Assembly (NCBI RefSeq): GCF_027359925.1
Contig: NZ_CP114767.1
Location: 868,001 to 932,000, forward strand
DNA from: Hymenobacter canadensis
GTDB taxonomy: Bacteria > Bacteroidota > Bacteroidia > Cytophagales > Hymenobacteraceae
Length of the DNA: 64,000 bases
Direction: 5' to 3'
The translations under genes and the position numbers were made by a program. The notes under the pieces are model-generated. The model saw only the letters and a program-made list of their open reading frames with translations, made no database searches and had not been told where the DNA came from. Of the stretch, positions 1 through 8,892 are shown piece by piece. Position 1 is the stretch's first letter. The number at the start of each line of letters is the position of its first letter.

Positions 1-310
1 GCAAAGGCCGGAACGCTACCGTGGGCTGCAGGGGCTGGTAGCCCAGCGCCGTCGATTGCACGATGTAGCGGCCCAGCGGCAGGTACTTGAACTGGAAGTC
101 GCCGTGGGCATCGGTGGTGCCGGCAGCGGCCAGCTGGTGGTTGTCGGCGCGCAGCACTACCACGCTGGTGTACGGAATGGGCTCCTGGGTGTCGCCGTCG
201 CGCAGGCTGCCGCTGACGGTGCCGTGGCCCAGCACCTGGGCCGAGAGCTGCAGAACAGCCAGCGAAGAAATGAAGCCAACAAGGGTGCGGTTCAAAAAGG
301 AAGTTTTCAT
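1..310 (-). CDS. TonB-type outer-membrane beta-barrel protein, N-terminal fragment (cut by window edge)
   Basis: Reading back from an ATG at 308-310 gives an open frame that runs off the left edge after about 103 codons. It begins MKTSFLNRTLVGFISSLAVL, a signal peptide, followed by a carboxypeptidase-regulatory-like beta sandwich (GTVSGSLRDGDTQEPIPYTS, then VVVLRADN and FQFKYLPLGRYIVQSTALGY). The same domain opens the complete barrel gene downstream in coordinates (446-2935), so the missing part is probably the plug and barrel of a second receptor of that family. This is inference because only the N-terminus is visible. The protein would sit in the outer membrane, with TonB/ExbBD powering uptake of an unknown substrate. 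Confidence 0.75.
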   Translation of the reverse strand, partial: MKTSFLNRTLVGFISSLAVLQLSAQVLGHGTVSGSLRDGDTQEPIPYTSVVVLRADNHQLAAAGTTDAHGDFQFKYLPLGRYIVQSTALGYQPLQPTVAFRPL

Positions 311-341
311 GATGCTCAGAAAGGTTGGAATGCGTGTGTTC

Positions 342-426
342 GTTGATAGTTGTCAGTTGATAGTTGTCGGTTGTTAGTCTTGATTGGTTAGTTGGCTGAC
401 AACGAGCAACTACCAACTGACAACTT
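342..426. repeat. Word-type inverted repeat (gttgtcagttg family)
   Basis: The gap between the two receptor genes holds tandem degenerate copies of a word like AGTTGTCAGTTG on the left (342-377) and their reverse complements on the right (395-426). Folded together they make an imperfect hairpin of about 30 pairs. No open frame fits. It lies 20 bases after the stop of the upstream gene and 32 bases before the ATG of the next. Confidence 0.7.
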
Positions 427-445
427 ATTGCAGTACTGCGGAGGT

Positions 446-2935
446 CTAGCCGCCGAAGCCGCCACCGCCTTTGGGGGCGCCTTCAATGCGGCCGGCTTTG
501 GCTTTGCTGGCACCCACGTACCAGGTGAAGCCCAGCCAGGCCACGCGGGTTTCAGGCTTGGAGTAGTAGCTGGAAGTCAGCTCCGGCGAGTCGATGACAG
601 TGCGGTACACTTTGGTGTTGAGCACGTCGGACACGCGGAAGGTGAGGGCGGCGCGGTTCTGCCACAGGCGCTGGCGCAAGGCCACGTCAATGGCCCCCAC
701 GGCCTGACTGCGGCCCTGGGCCGTCAGCTTCGCAGATTCCCAGGAGCCTGTGAGTTGCACATCCAGCGTCGGCAGCGGCGTGAAGTTCTGGGTGAGGCGG
801 CCGGTTCCGATGAGGGCGCGGCGGGCCCCGATGTTGGAGGCGTTGGTTTGCAGCTGGGTGCGGTAGGCCGAGCCGGTGGCCTGCACGCGCCACCACTTCG
901 TCAGGGGCTGGCTCCAGGTCATTTCCAGGCCCACGTTGGTGGTAGTGCCCGAGTTGCGGTAGGTTTCGGCCAGCACCAGGCCGGCGGCGGGGTTGAGGCG
1001 CGTGGCCACCGTATCCACGAAGCGCAGGCGCTGGATGGCCTGGGTTGTGTAGCGGCCGAAGAGCGTGGTGGTGATTTCGGCGCCGCCGGGCAAGCTCAGC
1101 TGGTGGCCCAGCTCCAGGTTGTGGCTGAACTGCGCCCGCAGGGACGGATTGCCGAGGCGGTAGGAGCGCGGATCTTGGTAGAGGGGCACGGCCAACTGCT
1201 GCATAAAGTTGGGCCGGTCGAGGCGGCGGGCGTAGCTGAGCTGCAGGCGCTGTGGCTGCTCGCCGCCGCTGGCCGAGTCGGCGCGGCCCAGGCTTTTGCT
1301 CAGGCTAGCCGTCGGGAACACGGCCAGGTAATCGAGCTGGAAGCTGCCGGCGCCGCCCTCCACGGCCCCGCTGGTGTTGGTGTACTCGGTGCGCAGGCCG
1401 CCCTCGGCGTTCCAGCCCTTGCCCCAGCGGCGCTGGCCGGTGATGTAGGCAGCAGGCACACATTCCTCGAAGTTGTAAGCCAGCGAGCGGGCCGGGTCGC
1501 GCACGTATTCAGTGGGATTGTCGCTGGATTGGGTGAGCAGGTCGGCAATGCCGCGGCTGGTCTGGCGCTGCGCTTTCAGGCCGGTTTCCAGCTTGCCTTT
1601 GCCATCGGCCAGCGGGTGCACATAGTCGATTTGCGCAAACTGCACGCCCAGGTTCACGTCCATCTGCTGGCGCCAGCCGCGCAGGTCGCCTTCGCTCAGC
1701 GTCTGCGTCACGGGCACTTTGGCCTCCACGAACACGGCCCCGGCAGTGGCCGTCAGCTCGCGGCCTTCGTGGGCAGCCCAGGTGCGGCGGTAGCTGGCCG
1801 TGTTTTCCAGCACCCGCACATCCACCTTCATCAACTGCGTGCCCTGCTGCGACGTAGCCGGCAAACCAGGCCGCTCGGTGCTTAGCAGCAGGTTGTTGGA
1901 GTCCACCTCGCCCTGCAGCGTCGGCGACACATTCACACTCAGGCTTTGCTCCTTATTCAGCTCATAGTCAAGGCCCAGGCGCAGGCTGTGGGAGTGGTTG
2001 TTTTCGAGGCCCCGGCCGGTCTGGCTGGTGCGTACCAGGTCGGAGCCGACGCGGGCGGTCTGGTCGCTGCTGGTGCGGGCACGGTAGTTTTCGTCCTGGC
2101 GGTCGTAGCTGGCATTTACGGTGAGCGGGCCGTGGTGGCGGCTCAGGTTGAGGCTGGCGTTGTACTTGTCGCCGGTGCCGCCCAGCACGCTGGCCTGGCC
2201 ATTGATGCCGTCCTTGCCGTTTTTCTTCATGATGACGTTAATCACGCCGGTGCCCTGCGCGTCATACTTGGCCGAAGGGTTGGTGATAACCTCAATCCGG
2301 GCAATGCGTGACGAGGGAATCTGGTCGAGGCGCAACCCCGGGCTGCCGTTGGAGCCGCCGGCGGGCTTGCCGTCAATCAGAATCGTAAGGTTGGACGAGC
2401 CGCGCAAGCTCACGGTGCCGTTGGCATCCACAGCCACGGAGGGCACGTTGCGCAGCACATCGGTGGCCATACCGCCCACGCTGGCTAGGTCTTTCTCCAC
2501 GTTGATGATGCGTTTGCCAGGCTCATTCTGCACGGTTGCCCGCTCGCCGGTTACCGTCACGCCTTTCAACTGCGTGGCCGTTGGAGTCAGTTTCAGGGCC
2601 CCAAGCCGCACAATGGGCGCGGCGCTGCTCAGCGCCACCGTCCGGCGAAATCCCTGGTAGCCGATGGCCGAGGCCTTCAGCAGGTAGGAGCCCAGCCCCA
2701 GCGAGGCCAGCTCGAAGGTGCCGTTTTCGCCGGTTTGGGCGCCACTCACAAACGTAGAATCTTGGGCCCGCAGCACCACCACGTTGGCAAAAGGCAGTGG
2801 CTGCCCGCTGGTTTGATCGAGGAGAGTGCCGGAAACCGCGCCGGAGGGCTGTTGGGCTGCTGCGGTCAGGGGAGCGAGCATAGCGAGGAACCCCAGGCCT
2901 TTGAGGGCCTGGCTGAAAGAAGTAGAGGAGGTCAT
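446..2935 (-). CDS. TonB-dependent receptor, outer membrane beta-barrel family
   Basis: The 829-residue product starts MTSSTSFSQALKGLGFL, a signal peptide ending near AAAQ; a more upstream ATG at 2968 would put extra residues before the signal and was not chosen. Residues about 30-115 form a carboxypeptidase-regulatory-like domain (GAVSGTLLDQTSGQPLPFAN). The plug follows, with VTVTGERATV and the plug signature ending LRGSSNLTILIDGKPAG. The remainder is beta-barrel of the OMP_b-brl_3 type and ends in a Gly-rich tail (APKGGGGFGG). Such proteins import substrates or act in outer-membrane assembly; no SusD partner is adjacent, so the substrate cannot be named. A good promoter lies 290 bases upstream (3227-3257). 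Confidence 0.88.
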   Translation of the reverse strand: MTSSTSFSQALKGLGFLAMLAPLTAAAQQPSGAVSGTLLDQTSGQPLPFANVVVLRAQDSTFVSGAQTGENGTFELASLGLGSYLLKASAIGYQGFRRTVALSSAAPIVRLGALKLTPTATQLKGVTVTGERATVQNEPGKRIINVEKDLASVGGMATDVLRNVPSVAVDANGTVSLRGSSNLTILIDGKPAGGSNGSPGLRLDQIPSSRIARIEVITNPSAKYDAQGTGVINVIMKKNGKDGINGQASVLGGTGDKYNASLNLSRHHGPLTVNASYDRQDENYRARTSSDQTARVGSDLVRTSQTGRGLENNHSHSLRLGLDYELNKEQSLSVNVSPTLQGEVDSNNLLLSTERPGLPATSQQGTQLMKVDVRVLENTASYRRTWAAHEGRELTATAGAVFVEAKVPVTQTLSEGDLRGWRQQMDVNLGVQFAQIDYVHPLADGKGKLETGLKAQRQTSRGIADLLTQSSDNPTEYVRDPARSLAYNFEECVPAAYITGQRRWGKGWNAEGGLRTEYTNTSGAVEGGAGSFQLDYLAVFPTASLSKSLGRADSASGGEQPQRLQLSYARRLDRPNFMQQLAVPLYQDPRSYRLGNPSLRAQFSHNLELGHQLSLPGGAEITTTLFGRYTTQAIQRLRFVDTVATRLNPAAGLVLAETYRNSGTTTNVGLEMTWSQPLTKWWRVQATGSAYRTQLQTNASNIGARRALIGTGRLTQNFTPLPTLDVQLTGSWESAKLTAQGRSQAVGAIDVALRQRLWQNRAALTFRVSDVLNTKVYRTVIDSPELTSSYYSKPETRVAWLGFTWYVGASKAKAGRIEGAPKGGGGFGG

Positions 2936-3226
2936 GGGGAGTGGTGAGTTGGAAAACAAACTAGGCAAAGGGGAGCCGTTCCAGGCGGCCGCGGTTCCGC
3001 TGGGAGGCTGTTTGCCCGTGACAAAGGCACGAAAAAGAGGGGCGACGCTCAGGCCTTACCTGAGGTACCAAAGAAACCAAAACACGAGGCTAACGGCCGG
3101 AAACGTAGGTTTCTGGCAAGCTGCTCACTACCGGCCCGGCTGGCGCGGAGGTGTCTGGCGGTGGCCGCGGGTGGGCTCCGGTTCAGGAGCAGCACAGGCG
3201 GCTGAGAGATTTGCTACTTAATGATC

Positions 3227-3257
3227 CAAAGGTAACTAAAGGTACTATGCGACGCAA
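3227..3257 (-). promoter_or_regulatory. Bacteroidota-type promoter of the receptor gene
   Basis: On the minus strand TACCTTTG (3234-3227) matches the -7 consensus TAnnTTTG, and a TTG (3257-3255) lies 20 bases upstream, close to the known TTTG at -33. It faces the beta-barrel gene at 2935. Confidence 0.6.
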
Positions 3258-3499
3258 GGTACTGGATAGATTATTTTTGTGTTACGCCGTTGTGGAGTTG
3301 CAGATAAGCAGGTTGATGACCAGTGCCGTTCATTGCCAATCAACCAGAAAAGGTTGATTTCCGCTCAACAGGCCACAGTTGTAGCCATCCAGGTAATCAG
3401 ATGCGCCGCCGGCGCAAAGGGCAGCCTGGGGCTGAAAAAATATTTCCCTCACCGCCCTAAGTCGTTGGTTGGTAGCTCTGGAGCCCGCCCGAACGCACG

Positions 3500-3563
3500 G
3501 CGCCCCGCCGGGCCCGGCGGCGTGCCCATTTACTGGCACGCTGTTTCGGGCCCGGCGGGGCGC
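3500..3563. repeat. GC-rich hairpin after the YwqK-like gene
   Basis: Perfect 17-base arms (3500-3516 and 3547-3563, GCGCCCCGCCGGGCCCG and its complement) enclose a second stem of about 7 pairs (GCGTGCC/GGCACGC). There is no U-run on either strand, so it is more like a REP-type or mRNA-end-protecting hairpin than a classic terminator. Confidence 0.7.
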
Positions 3564-3614
3564 TATTAATCAGGTAGAAATTACTGGCCGCCAAACACAG
3601 CGGCCCACCGGCAA

Positions 3615-5078
3615 CTACCGGGGCTTTGCCTTGGCTGGCAGCTTGGCGGCCGGGACTTTGGGGGCGGTGGGCGAGGCTGCGCCTTCGGGCACTACCTGGC
3701 CGTTTCGGTAGGTGGTTTTCTGCTGCACGGCCTTGCCATCGGGCCCGAAGGTGGTCCAGACGCCCGACTGCTTGCCGTTGCGGTAGAAGCCAGTGGTTTC
3801 CGGGGTGCCATCTTCGCGCAGCTGGCGGAAGGCGCCGGTTTTGAGGCCCTTCACATAGGTGGTTTCCGCTTTCAGCTTGCCCGACTCATAAAACTCCTGG
3901 CCCAGGCCGGTGGGCTTACCGTTTTCATAGAGCATCTTGCTGAGTACTGTGCCGGTAGGAGAGTAGCTCAGCTTTTCGCCGGCCAGGCGTCCGTTGAGGT
4001 AGGTTTCCTGGGTGGCAGGCTGCTTGCCGCCGGGGTGGAAGGTGCGCCACTGCCCGGCCGGCTGCCCGGCCTTGAACTGCTGCTCGGCCTTCAGGGTGCC
4101 ATCCTCGAAGTAGGCCGTCACTTTCCGGTCGCGGCCCTGGTTGGCGTGCTCCACCTTCTGCTCCGGCTTCCCCGACTCATAGAAATCCTCCTGCGTGCCC
4201 GTCAGCACGCCCTGGCGGTAGGTCATCTTGCTTTTGATAGCACCGCTTTCGTAGTAGGCTTTGGCGGGGCCTTCGAGGTTGGAGGTGCCGCCGGCCAGGC
4301 TGCGGGCCTGCTTAGTAAGGTCGTCGCCGAGCGGGTTTTTCACGGCGCGGCCCGCGAAGGTGGTGGCCACGTAGCTGCCCTCGGTCTGGAGCTTGCCGGA
4401 GCGGTAGTAGCTGCGGTAGCTGCCCTTGCCCGACTTATCGGCCAGCACTTCGGTTTCGGTCTGGCCGTTGTCGTAGTAGGTTTTGTAGGGGCCGGCCAGC
4501 AGGCCGCGGCTGTACGTGGCTTCGCTCTGGAGCTGGCCGTTGGGGTAGTAGGTTTTGGCCGGGCCGTTGGCCTGCCCGTTCTGGTAGGTGATTTCCACCT
4601 TGGGCTTGCCCGACGGGTACAGCTCGCGCACCGCGCCGGCGGGCTGGCCGTTGGCGAGAGTGGTTTCCAGTTTCACCTCCCCATTGGGGTGATAATAGCG
4701 CAGTGTGCCGGTGGGCTGGTCGTTGTCGTAGGTGCCTTCCTGGGCTGGCTTGCCGTTGTCGTAGTAGGTTTTGAACGGCCCCTGGCGCACGCCCTGCTGG
4801 TAGGTTACCTCCAGTCGGCGCTGGCCGCTGGGGTGAAACTCCACGTACGCCGAGTCGCGCTTGCCGCCGGCGTAGCGGGTCTGGGCCTCCAGCTTGCCGG
4901 AGCGGTAAAACCGCTTGTAGGGCCCTTCCATCACCGTATCACCGGCCACTACGGCTGAGTAGATTTCGCGCTTGCGGGTGTTGGTCGAGTCGTAGTAGGT
5001 GGTGAAGCGCCGCATCTTCTGGGCCCGGGCCGTGGTGGCGGCCGTGAGCAGGAGTAGGGCAAAGGCAATTCTTTTCAT
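3615..5078 (-). CDS. Secreted YwqK/MORN_2-repeat protein
   Basis: The 487-residue product begins MKRIAFALLLLTAATTARAQ, a clear signal peptide; an upstream ATG at 5096 would only add residues before it. The rest is a long run of about 23-residue repeats with the core YYxNGKxxxExxYxxGxxxG (for example TYYDNGKPAQEGTY, YYHPNGEVKLETTL, TYYPNGQLQSEATY). These are the antiparallel beta-hairpin repeats of the MORN_2 / COG2849 YwqK family. Databases often call the family an antitoxin, but no toxin lies nearby and the export signal argues for a periplasmic or surface protein. Function is unknown. A -7 box (5188-5195) is upstream. Confidence 0.85.
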   Translation of the reverse strand: MKRIAFALLLLTAATTARAQKMRRFTTYYDSTNTRKREIYSAVVAGDTVMEGPYKRFYRSGKLEAQTRYAGGKRDSAYVEFHPSGQRRLEVTYQQGVRQGPFKTYYDNGKPAQEGTYDNDQPTGTLRYYHPNGEVKLETTLANGQPAGAVRELYPSGKPKVEITYQNGQANGPAKTYYPNGQLQSEATYSRGLLAGPYKTYYDNGQTETEVLADKSGKGSYRSYYRSGKLQTEGSYVATTFAGRAVKNPLGDDLTKQARSLAGGTSNLEGPAKAYYESGAIKSKMTYRQGVLTGTQEDFYESGKPEQKVEHANQGRDRKVTAYFEDGTLKAEQQFKAGQPAGQWRTFHPGGKQPATQETYLNGRLAGEKLSYSPTGTVLSKMLYENGKPTGLGQEFYESGKLKAETTYVKGLKTGAFRQLREDGTPETTGFYRNGKQSGVWTTFGPDGKAVQQKTTYRNGQVVPEGAASPTAPKVPAAKLPAKAKPR

Positions 5079-5187
5079 AGGATCACGGATTGGCACGGAT
5101 TGGAGCAGATTTCACGGATTTTATGGACGATTCGCGGCTGTGAGATACAACGTCGTAGTTCCCGCCATCGGTGCAAAAGAAGGAAGT

Positions 5188-5195
5188 CAAAGTTA
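5188..5195 (-). promoter_or_regulatory. -7 box of the YwqK-like gene
   Basis: TAACTTTG on the minus strand fits TAnnTTTG, about 110 bases before the start codon. No -33 match at the usual spacing was seen. Confidence 0.4.
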
Positions 5196-5244
5196 GCACC
5201 GGACAGATAGCCACTAGGGCAATGCCGTACGGCCCACCAAACAA

Positions 5245-5275
5245 AAGCCCTGCCGCAACCAGTGCAGCAGGGCTT
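5245..5275 (-). terminator. Rho-independent terminator of the thiolase gene
   Basis: A perfect 9-pair stem AAGCCCTGC/GCAGGGCTT is followed on the minus strand by TTGTTTGG, 64 bases after the thiolase stop. Confidence 0.65.
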
Positions 5276-5338
5276 GATTTACTCCGGAAATCGAGTGTAA
5301 AATCCGCGAAATCCGAATAATCCGGTTAAATCCGTGAT

Positions 5339-6520
5339 TTAGAGTTTCTCCAGCACGATGCTGCTCGCGCCGCCGCCACCGTTGCAGATGCCGGTCACGC
5401 CGATTTTGCCGCCTTCGTTCTGCAGCACGTTCAGCAGCGTCGTCACGATGCGGGCGCCGGAAGCCCCGAGCGGGTGGCCCAGGCTCACGGCTCCGCCGTA
5501 CACGTTCACGTTTTTGCCTTCCAGGTTCAGCAGCTTGTTGTTGGCCAGCGAAACCACCGAGAAAGCCTCGTTGATTTCGTAGAAATCCACTTCCGAAGCA
5601 TCCAGGCCGGCGTGCTTAAGGGCCTTCGGAATGGCTAGGGCCGGCGTGGTGGTGAACCACTCCGGCGCCTGCTCGGCATCAGCAAAGCCGCGCACGATGG
5701 CCAGCGGCTTCACGCCCAGGGCCTCGGCCTTCTCGCGGCTCATCAGCAGCACGGCGGCGGCACCGTCGTTGAGGGTAGAAGCGTTGGCGGCCGTCACGGA
5801 GCCTTCCTTGCCGAACGCGGGCTTGAGGCCGGCAAACTTGGCAAAATCAGCCTTGGTATACTCCTCGTCGTCGCTGATAACGGTTTCCTTGCCGCGCACC
5901 GTAATGGTTACGGGCACGATTTCGTCTTTTTTCTTGCCGGCCTGAGCAGCGGCGGCGCTCCGCTCGTAGCTCTGCTGTGCAAAGGCGTCCTGCTCCTCAC
6001 GCGTGATGCCGTAGTGAGTGGCGGTGCGGTCGGCGGCTACGCCCATGGCGAAGTCGTGGTACGGGTCCCAGAGGCCGTCCTTCATCAGGCCGTCAATCAT
6101 CTGGCCGTGGCCGTACTTGGCGCCGAAACGGGCTTTATCGAGGTAATAGGGCACGTTCGACATGCTTTCCATGCCGCCGGCCAGCACCACGTCGGCCTGG
6201 CCCAGCATGATGGCTTGGGCGGCGTACATGATGGCCTTCGAGCCCGAGGCGCATACTTTATTTACGGTAGTGCACTCTACGGTATCGGGCAGGCCGGCTT
6301 TTTTGGACGCCTGGCGGGCCGGAGCCTGGCCCAGATTGGCCGAAATAACGTTGCCCATAATCACCTGCTGCACTTCGGAGGCATCAACGCCAGCCTTGTC
6401 CAGCGCACCTTTCAGCGCAATGGCGCCCAGTTCAATAGCCGACAGCGAAGCCAGGCTGCCGCCGAACGAGCCGATGGGCGTGCGCACGGCCGATACAATT
6501 ACTACTTCTTTGATTTGCAT
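5339..6520 (-). CDS. Acetyl-CoA C-acyltransferase (thiolase)
   Basis: This 393-residue protein has the normal length and all catalytic signatures of the thiolase family. The nucleophile Cys90 sits in VNKVCASGSKA, the NEAF motif in YEINEAFSVV, the His in GGAVSLGHPLGASGAR and the second Cys in GICNGGGGAS. It condenses two acetyl-CoA to acetoacetyl-CoA or cleaves 3-ketoacyl-CoA in beta-oxidation; the sequence alone does not settle which. The start MQIKEVVIVSAVRTPIG is the family-typical N-terminus. No other beta-oxidation gene is adjacent, and it appears to be transcribed alone, with its own terminator. Confidence 0.93.
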   Translation of the reverse strand: MQIKEVVIVSAVRTPIGSFGGSLASLSAIELGAIALKGALDKAGVDASEVQQVIMGNVISANLGQAPARQASKKAGLPDTVECTTVNKVCASGSKAIMYAAQAIMLGQADVVLAGGMESMSNVPYYLDKARFGAKYGHGQMIDGLMKDGLWDPYHDFAMGVAADRTATHYGITREEQDAFAQQSYERSAAAAQAGKKKDEIVPVTITVRGKETVISDDEEYTKADFAKFAGLKPAFGKEGSVTAANASTLNDGAAAVLLMSREKAEALGVKPLAIVRGFADAEQAPEWFTTTPALAIPKALKHAGLDASEVDFYEINEAFSVVSLANNKLLNLEGKNVNVYGGAVSLGHPLGASGARIVTTLLNVLQNEGGKIGVTGICNGGGGASSIVLEKL

Positions 6521-6633
6521 AAAACAGGGGGTGGGGAAGTGGTTGGAATCTATGGGTAAAGGTACGAGTGATTAGGGAATGGGCTGCAGGCGACCAGCAG
6601 CCCCGTTTCAGGTGCGTGCCGCCTGGCGCCGGC

Positions 6634-7626
6634 TTACCAAGTGGGCTTGTTGGGGTCGGGCCGGGTGGTGGCCGGGCGCGGCAGTTGCTGCAGGTACTGC
6701 TGCTCGGCGGCACTGAGGGCGTCCAGAATCTGCCGGGCCTGGCCGCTGCTCAGGTTCATCTGCTGCAGGCGGGCGCGCTGGGTTTGCAGCTGGGCCTCGT
6801 CGGGAGCAGCCATTTCGGTGCCGGGCTGGCCGTTGGCGCCCCCCGCGGCGCTCGGGCCATCGGGGGCGCTGCTGAGGCCACGGGTATTGCCGGGCTGGCT
6901 GCCCTGCGCCACGTTGCGTTGCGCGCCTTGGCCCGGCCGGAAGTTGCCGTCGGCGCTGCTGCCGGGCTGGGTACTGGGTTGACTGGGGTCGCGCTGGCCG
7001 TTCTGGTCGGGGCGCGGCTGCGCCGGATTGCGCTGGTCCTGCGGCCGGGAGGGGTCATCGAGCTGGCCCGGCTGGTCCTGGCCGGCGCGGAGCTGCGGAG
7101 CGGGGCTCGGCCCCGCCGACTTATCCGGCTGGCCATCGGTGCCGGGCGGAGCCTCGGCCGGAGCGGGCGGCGGAATAGTGGGGTCCTGTTCGCGCCGCAG
7201 CAGATAGTCGCTCACTACCTCATAGTTGTAGCGGGCCAGCGCATTAGCGGGATTGGTTTGCAGCGCCTGCCGCAACAGCCCCAGCGCCTGCGCATAGTCG
7301 CCTTTGCGGGTGGCCAGCACGGCCAGCTGCTGTTGGGCGATGCTACGCACCACCGCCGAGCGACTGGTCAGCAGCTGGCCATAGGCAGTGCGGGCTAAGG
7401 CTGTCTGGCCGGCGCGGGCGCTGGCGTGACCCTGGTTGAGCACAATGGCTTCGTCCGTGGCCCCGAGTTCCTGCACCGCTTTCCTATAGAGCTGGGCCGC
7501 CTGCGCAAAATCGGCGCGCCGGTAAGCACTCTGTGCCTGCCGCACCGCTTCATTCCGGTCGTGGATGCCATTCAAACTGCCCCAGCCTCCCAGGACCGTC
7601 AGCAAAAGAACCCCAGCGTACTTCAT
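6634..7626 (-). CDS. TPR protein of the Bat operon (BatC-like)
   Basis: The 330-residue product starts MKYAGVLLLTVLGGWGSL, a signal peptide or membrane anchor. Residues about 25-165 carry tetratricopeptide repeats (AYRRADFAQAAQLYRKAVQ, GDYAQALGLLRQALQTNPAN, ALARYNYEVVSDYLL). The C-terminal half is low complexity, rich in Pro, Gln, Gly and Asp, ending with a short helical segment. Its start overlaps the stop of the VWA gene by four bases (ATGA), so the two are translationally coupled. In Bacteroides, BatA/BatB/BatC are membrane VWA and TPR proteins linked to aerotolerance; assignment to BatC is by arrangement and domain. Confidence 0.82.
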   Translation of the reverse strand: MKYAGVLLLTVLGGWGSLNGIHDRNEAVRQAQSAYRRADFAQAAQLYRKAVQELGATDEAIVLNQGHASARAGQTALARTAYGQLLTSRSAVVRSIAQQQLAVLATRKGDYAQALGLLRQALQTNPANALARYNYEVVSDYLLRREQDPTIPPPAPAEAPPGTDGQPDKSAGPSPAPQLRAGQDQPGQLDDPSRPQDQRNPAQPRPDQNGQRDPSQPSTQPGSSADGNFRPGQGAQRNVAQGSQPGNTRGLSSAPDGPSAAGGANGQPGTEMAAPDEAQLQTQRARLQQMNLSSGQARQILDALSAAEQQYLQQLPRPATTRPDPNKPTW

Positions 7627-8594
7627 AACTTGATTACGCGAACGGTGAGTAGAATGTCCAGCGCCATTAGGGCCAGGGCCAGGGCTAGCGGATAGCGGTA
7701 GCGGTTGTCGGCCACGGATACGGTGCGCACTTGCTCAGTCTGGCCTTCCAGCCGGTTGAGCGCATTCACCAGCAATGAAAACTCGTCGCGCCGGTCGGAT
7801 AGCTCAAAGTACCGCCCGCCGGTCTGCTCGGCCAGCCGTTGCAGTGGGGCAGGCGAGAGGCGGCTCACTGCGTCGCGGCCCCGGGCGTCGCGCACGAAAC
7901 CGCCTTTTTCGCGGGGTAGCCGGGAGCCATCGAGCGTGCCAACCCCCAGCGCAAACAGCCGCACGCCGGAGCGGGCCAGCAGCCGCAGGGTAGGCTCCAG
8001 GTTGTCCCCAAAATCCTCTCCGTCGCTGACGAGGACCAGGGCTGTGGCGCGCGGGGAGGTAGCCGCTGGCAGCTTATTGAGGCGCGCCAGCACCAGTTCC
8101 AGCGGGGGCGTCAGGTCGGTGGTGCCTCCCGGCACTAGGTTGGTTTGCAGGGTGCTCAGGAACAGTTGCAGCGCGCTCTGGTCGTAGGTCAGGGGGCATT
8201 GCACGTAGGCTTCCGCCGCAAACACAATCAGCCCGATGCGGTCGGCCTGAAAGCGGCTGGCCAGCTGAGCCAGCTCCGCTTTGGCTTTCTGCAGGCGGGT
8301 CGGCGCTATATCCGGGGCATCCATGGACCGCGACAGGTCGACGAGCAGCCAGACATCTTTTCCGGTGGTGCGCACGGGCTGCCGGGTGAGGCCATAAGCC
8401 GGGCCCAGCAAGGCCGCACCCAGCAAGCCTATGTACAGGAAACGAAGTGTCAGTTTCCAGCCCAGTCGCCAGCCCTTCTGGGCAAACGGAGCTGCCAATC
8501 GACGGGTTCGGAAAATAAATCCGAGGTAAAGCGCAAAAAAAATACTGAGCGCCGCCACCTCTTTCCACGACACAGAATAAGCCCAGTTTAACAT
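7623..8594 (-). CDS. Membrane-anchored von Willebrand factor A protein (BatB-like)
   Basis: The 323-residue protein has N-terminal hydrophobic segments (around residues 12-30 and 50-70), a VWA domain from about 80 to 280, and a C-terminal membrane helix (YPLALALALMALDILLTV). The metal-ion-dependent adhesion site DxSxS is intact (LLVDLSRSMD), as are the downstream Thr (GGTTDL) and Asp (VSDGEDFG). This is the Bat arrangement: a membrane-tethered VWA domain followed by a coupled TPR partner. No BatA, MoxR ATPase or DUF58 gene is present upstream, so the operon is shorter than in Bacteroides or Flavobacterium. A -7 box lies about 70 bases upstream. Confidence 0.85.
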   Translation of the reverse strand: MLNWAYSVSWKEVAALSIFFALYLGFIFRTRRLAAPFAQKGWRLGWKLTLRFLYIGLLGAALLGPAYGLTRQPVRTTGKDVWLLVDLSRSMDAPDIAPTRLQKAKAELAQLASRFQADRIGLIVFAAEAYVQCPLTYDQSALQLFLSTLQTNLVPGGTTDLTPPLELVLARLNKLPAATSPRATALVLVSDGEDFGDNLEPTLRLLARSGVRLFALGVGTLDGSRLPREKGGFVRDARGRDAVSRLSPAPLQRLAEQTGGRYFELSDRRDEFSLLVNALNRLEGQTEQVRTVSVADNRYRYPLALALALMALDILLTVRVIKL

Positions 8595-8661
8595 GTCAGA
8601 AGAGTGGGCAACGAAATGAAAATCATGCGAAAAGCGCCGCGACGGGTGAGGTAGTGGTGGG

Positions 8662-8669
8662 CAAAGATA
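8662..8669 (-). promoter_or_regulatory. -7 box of the VWA/TPR operon
   Basis: TATCTTTG on the minus strand is an exact TAnnTTTG match 68 bases before the VWA start codon. No -33 box is obvious. Confidence 0.5.
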
Positions 8670-8757
8670 GCCGTTAGCGCAGCCCGATAGGTAGGCGTTG
8701 GCCTCATCAAGTTGAAGATATTTTTTTTGAAAAAGGGGTGTTTATCGGTTCTCCTAG

Positions 8758-8765
8758 TATATTTG
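8758..8765 (+). promoter_or_regulatory. -7 box of the tRNA cluster
   Basis: TATATTTG is an exact match to TAnnTTTG and ends 30 bases before the first tRNA, in an AT-rich stretch. Confidence 0.6.
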
Positions 8766-8795
8766 CACACTCTTCAACCGGAAGGGACCACCAAT

Positions 8796-8883
8796 GGAGA
8801 GGTGGGTGAGTGGCTTAAACCAGTAGTTTGCTAAACTGCCGTAGCTCTAAAGGTTACCGGGGGTTCGAATCCCCCCCTCTCCA
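8796..8883 (+). tRNA. tRNA-Ser (GCT)
   Basis: An 88-base class II tRNA. The acceptor stem GGAGAGG/CCTCTCC is perfect, the anticodon loop TTGCTAA sits on stem GTAGT/ACTGC, there is a long variable arm, and the T stem GGGGG/CCCCC carries loop TTCGAAT. The discriminator is A and CCA is not encoded. It reads AGC and AGU. Confidence 0.96.
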
Positions 8884-8892
8884 CAATTCTTT

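Larger units (their letters stand above)
2936..3614. other. 679-base intergenic region
   Basis: No convincing gene is present; short open frames here are not supported by codon pattern or recognisable protein. The region contains the promoter of the receptor gene (3227-3257), leaving a leader of nearly 290 bases, and a strong GC-rich hairpin (3500-3563) downstream of the YwqK-like gene. Confidence 0.6.
5081..5340. repeat. Word-type inverted repeat (cacggatt family) around a terminator
   Basis: Tandem degenerate copies of CACGGATT lie at 5081-5122, directly before the start codon of the YwqK-like gene. Their complements (AAATCCGTG, AAATCCGAA and variants) lie at 5286-5340 and run into the stop codon of the thiolase gene. 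About 160 bases between the arms hold the thiolase terminator and a promoter. Confidence 0.65.

Noticed and set aside
392..1885. 497-codon plus-strand frame opposite the TonB-type receptor
   Set aside because: The opposite strand encodes a complete receptor with signal peptide and domains; this frame has none.
3615..5078. YwqK-like gene as part of a toxin-antitoxin module
   Set aside because: It is exported and no toxin gene is next to it; the antitoxin label of the family is not supported here.
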